Shown piece by piece: positions 4,823 through 6,089 of a stretch of DNA of 6,089 nt. A program made the position numbers and the translations under genes. The first letter of the stretch is position 1. Each line of letters begins with the position of its first letter. The DNA comes from Candidatus Nitrosotalea sp. FS (lineage in GTDB: Archaea; Thermoproteota; Nitrososphaeria; Nitrososphaerales; Nitrosopumilaceae), in assembly GCF_011319475.1 (NCBI RefSeq), contig NZ_RCMC01000094.1:1232-7320 (forward strand). The letters are read 5' to 3'. The notes below the pieces were generated by a model, which did not search any database, had not been told where the DNA came from, and worked only from the letters and a program-made list of their open reading frames with translations.

Positions 4823-6089
4823 GGATATGGAATTATCAATTTGAACTGTACATGATGCAAAGTCCTTATCGGTTCTAGTTATGGCAGAAAAGAACGTGGG
4901 TTCATGTGCATTGGCATGCGGTATCATACCATTTCCTGTGGCTATAACATGTCCTTCTTTATCAAGTAGAGACATTTGTAGGAAATCTATTTCGTCAGAC
5001 TTGCCATTATTTGTATACGTTCCAGTCATCAATGTATATCCAGGACCTTTGCTACACTCAATATTGCTAAAGCCTGGACTGGTTGCAACATTACCATCAG
5101 ATGATAATGCGTAAGCATTTTGTGGCGATGTGTTTTGCTCAGAGTTTGATGCAGTTACTTTATCCATATACCCTTGCCAATTTATTGGACTGATGGAATC
5201 TGAAACTTCGCCTACACCAAATTGACCTGGACCAGAAGGCTTGACATTTCCTATGTGTCGCATAGAAAAGGCAAACTTGGAGAGATGTTGAGATTGTATT
5301 TTTACATGACATTGTGTTGGACTGATGGAACTAGATGACACTTCGCCAAGACCGTTGCTAGTCCATGAACCCAAGCTTAAGGTATATGCATCGATTACAG
5401 GACACCCATTAGAGTCATTTTGTATTCCCAGTTGGTCAGTCTTGTTTATGACCAATGTCATTGTCGGTGGTTTGGCATGGTTTGCTGGAATTCCCCAATT
5501 AAATCCAACACCAGTATCGTCATATGGATACTGGATGTTGATGAAAAGAACTATGATTCCATCTATACCATCAGCAGAGATTGTTGAGGGAAGTTTGTTA
5601 TCAACCTCTGCTGTAAACCATTCATTGGTAGCATTACCCCCAGTTGGAGTTGCATTAGGAGAGGACTGGAAATCAAGTTCTTTTAATCCACCAAAACTTG
5701 GAATAGCAGAATCTGCAACAGGAATTATCATCTCTTGACCTGGAACTATGTTAAGAGGCGGAGTCGCTATGAATTGTCGTGATGTTGTATTAGCCGGTGT
5801 GACTATGGTTGGAATTATAGATACAACTGAAGTCGAATTTGGAAGTGTGTAGTTTGTCATATTAATCGTATTAACTACAGTTGTTCCATTTGTTAGTGAT
5901 GGAAATGATGTATTCAGAGATATGGATGACTGGAAATTCTGTGCCTCGTTTATACCAGCGATATTTTGATTTCCTACCACAATCTCTTGTGGTAATTGAG
6001 TTGCGTTATCAATGACCGTTGAAATTGTTCCATTCAATATTTTTGCCGAAAATGATTGTGTCCAAAGATCAAGAGTAGTAGAGTTTAAC
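4817..6089 (-). CDS. Large sequon-rich secreted surface protein, C-terminal part (truncated by right window edge)
   Basis: The minus-strand frame is open through to base 6089, giving 423 residues of the C-terminal part. The TTG at 6037 is only an internal codon, with 17 further codons (LNSTTLDLWTQSFSAKI) before it, so the true start and any signal peptide are outside. About 14 N-X-S/T sequons are present, most in the Thr/Asn-rich first 125 residues, which points to a heavily glycosylated exported protein. Residues about 125-275 look like a beta-sandwich ending in HLSKFAF (268-274), a motif common at the close of repeat domains in archaeal surface proteins; C229 and C260 may pair there. Residues about 345-413 (GYTLMTGTYTNNGKS, then SLLDKEGHVIATG) resemble an FxLYD-type domain bracketed by C345 and C413. 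There is no C-terminal anchor, LPXTG or PGF motif. The likely role is as a cell-envelope or adhesion protein; the exact function is unknown. Confidence 0.8.
   Translation of the reverse strand, partial: LNSTTLDLWTQSFSAKILNGTISTVIDNATQLPQEIVVGNQNIAGINEAQNFQSSISLNTSFPSLTNGTTVVNTINMTNYTLPNSTSVVSIIPTIVTPANTTSRQFIATPPLNIVPGQEMIIPVADSAIPSFGGLKELDFQSSPNATPTGGNATNEWFTAEVDNKLPSTISADGIDGIIVLFINIQYPYDDTGVGFNWGIPANHAKPPTMTLVINKTDQLGIQNDSNGCPVIDAYTLSLGSWTSNGLGEVSSSSISPTQCHVKIQSQHLSKFAFSMRHIGNVKPSGPGQFGVGEVSDSISPINWQGYMDKVTASNSEQNTSPQNAYALSSDGNVATSPGFSNIECSKGPGYTLMTGTYTNNGKSDEIDFLQMSLLDKEGHVIATGNGMIPHANAHEPTFFSAITRTDKDFASCTVQIDNSISK
5185..5347. repeat. Two copies of a degenerate repeat within the surface protein gene
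   Basis: TTGGACTGATGGAA occurs identically at 5185-5198 and 5317-5330, and both copies are followed after a short variable part by ACTTCGCC (ending at 5212 and 5347). On the coding strand these read GEVSDSISP and GEVSSSSISP, the second with one additional serine codon. The frame is kept, so this is a duplicated protein motif and not a mobile or regulatory repeat. Confidence 0.6.

Noticed and set aside
4881..5738. Plus-strand open frames of 77 and 137 codons opposite the surface protein
   Set aside because: The minus-strand frame is continuous, secreted-type and domain-bearing; these are its shadows.
6035..6037. TTG as the start of the surface protein
   Set aside because: The frame continues upstream without a stop to the window edge, and the residues there (LNSTTLDLW) have the same sequon-rich character, so this is an internal leucine codon.

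Overview
The window looks like chromosomal DNA of an ammonia-oxidising-type archaeon (Nitrososphaerota/Thaumarchaeota, probably Nitrosopumilales-like). The reasons are the AT-rich composition with AGA/ATA-rich codon use, archaeal TATA-type promoter elements, an A/T-only convergent terminator, a TrmB-family regulator, a coenzyme F420-type PPOX protein, an S-layer-like secreted protein and a very sequon-rich surface protein. This placement rests on recalled family resemblance, not on a database search. No tRNA, rRNA, CRISPR array, insertion sequence or integrase was seen.

Layout, left to right. (1) The first 207 bases are the N-terminal part of a SAM-dependent methyltransferase on the minus strand, cut by the left edge. 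(2) A divergent intergenic region (208-441) carries a clean 17-bp palindrome with an additional half-site. (3) A secreted protein of about 500 residues follows on the plus strand; its mature N-terminus resembles that of thaumarchaeal S-layer proteins but it is far shorter. (4) Convergent to it is a small F420-dependent PPOX-class (FDOR-type) flavin/deazaflavin-binding protein. (5) Divergent from that runs a plus-strand series: a 79-residue PepSY-like protein, a TrmB-family winged-helix regulator with its own TATA box, a 17-codon mini-ORF with a very strong Shine-Dalgarno sequence, a 96-residue helical protein resembling the NitrOD5 output domain, and an 8-helix membrane protein beginning 1 nt after it. 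(6) That series ends tail-to-tail, 10 bp away, against a large minus-strand glycosylation-sequon-rich surface protein that runs off the right edge. Both stop codons lie inside one A/T inverted repeat that can act as a two-way terminator.

The most notable region is 2776-4806. The regulator, mini-ORF, NitrOD5-like protein and 8-TM protein are tightly packed, with a TGA/TTG overlap and a 1-nt gap. They look like one expression unit, plausibly an uncharacterised membrane-linked sensing/regulatory module. That functional reading is inference. The flanking genes are mostly envelope proteins (S-layer-like and sequon-rich surface protein) and housekeeping-type enzymes.
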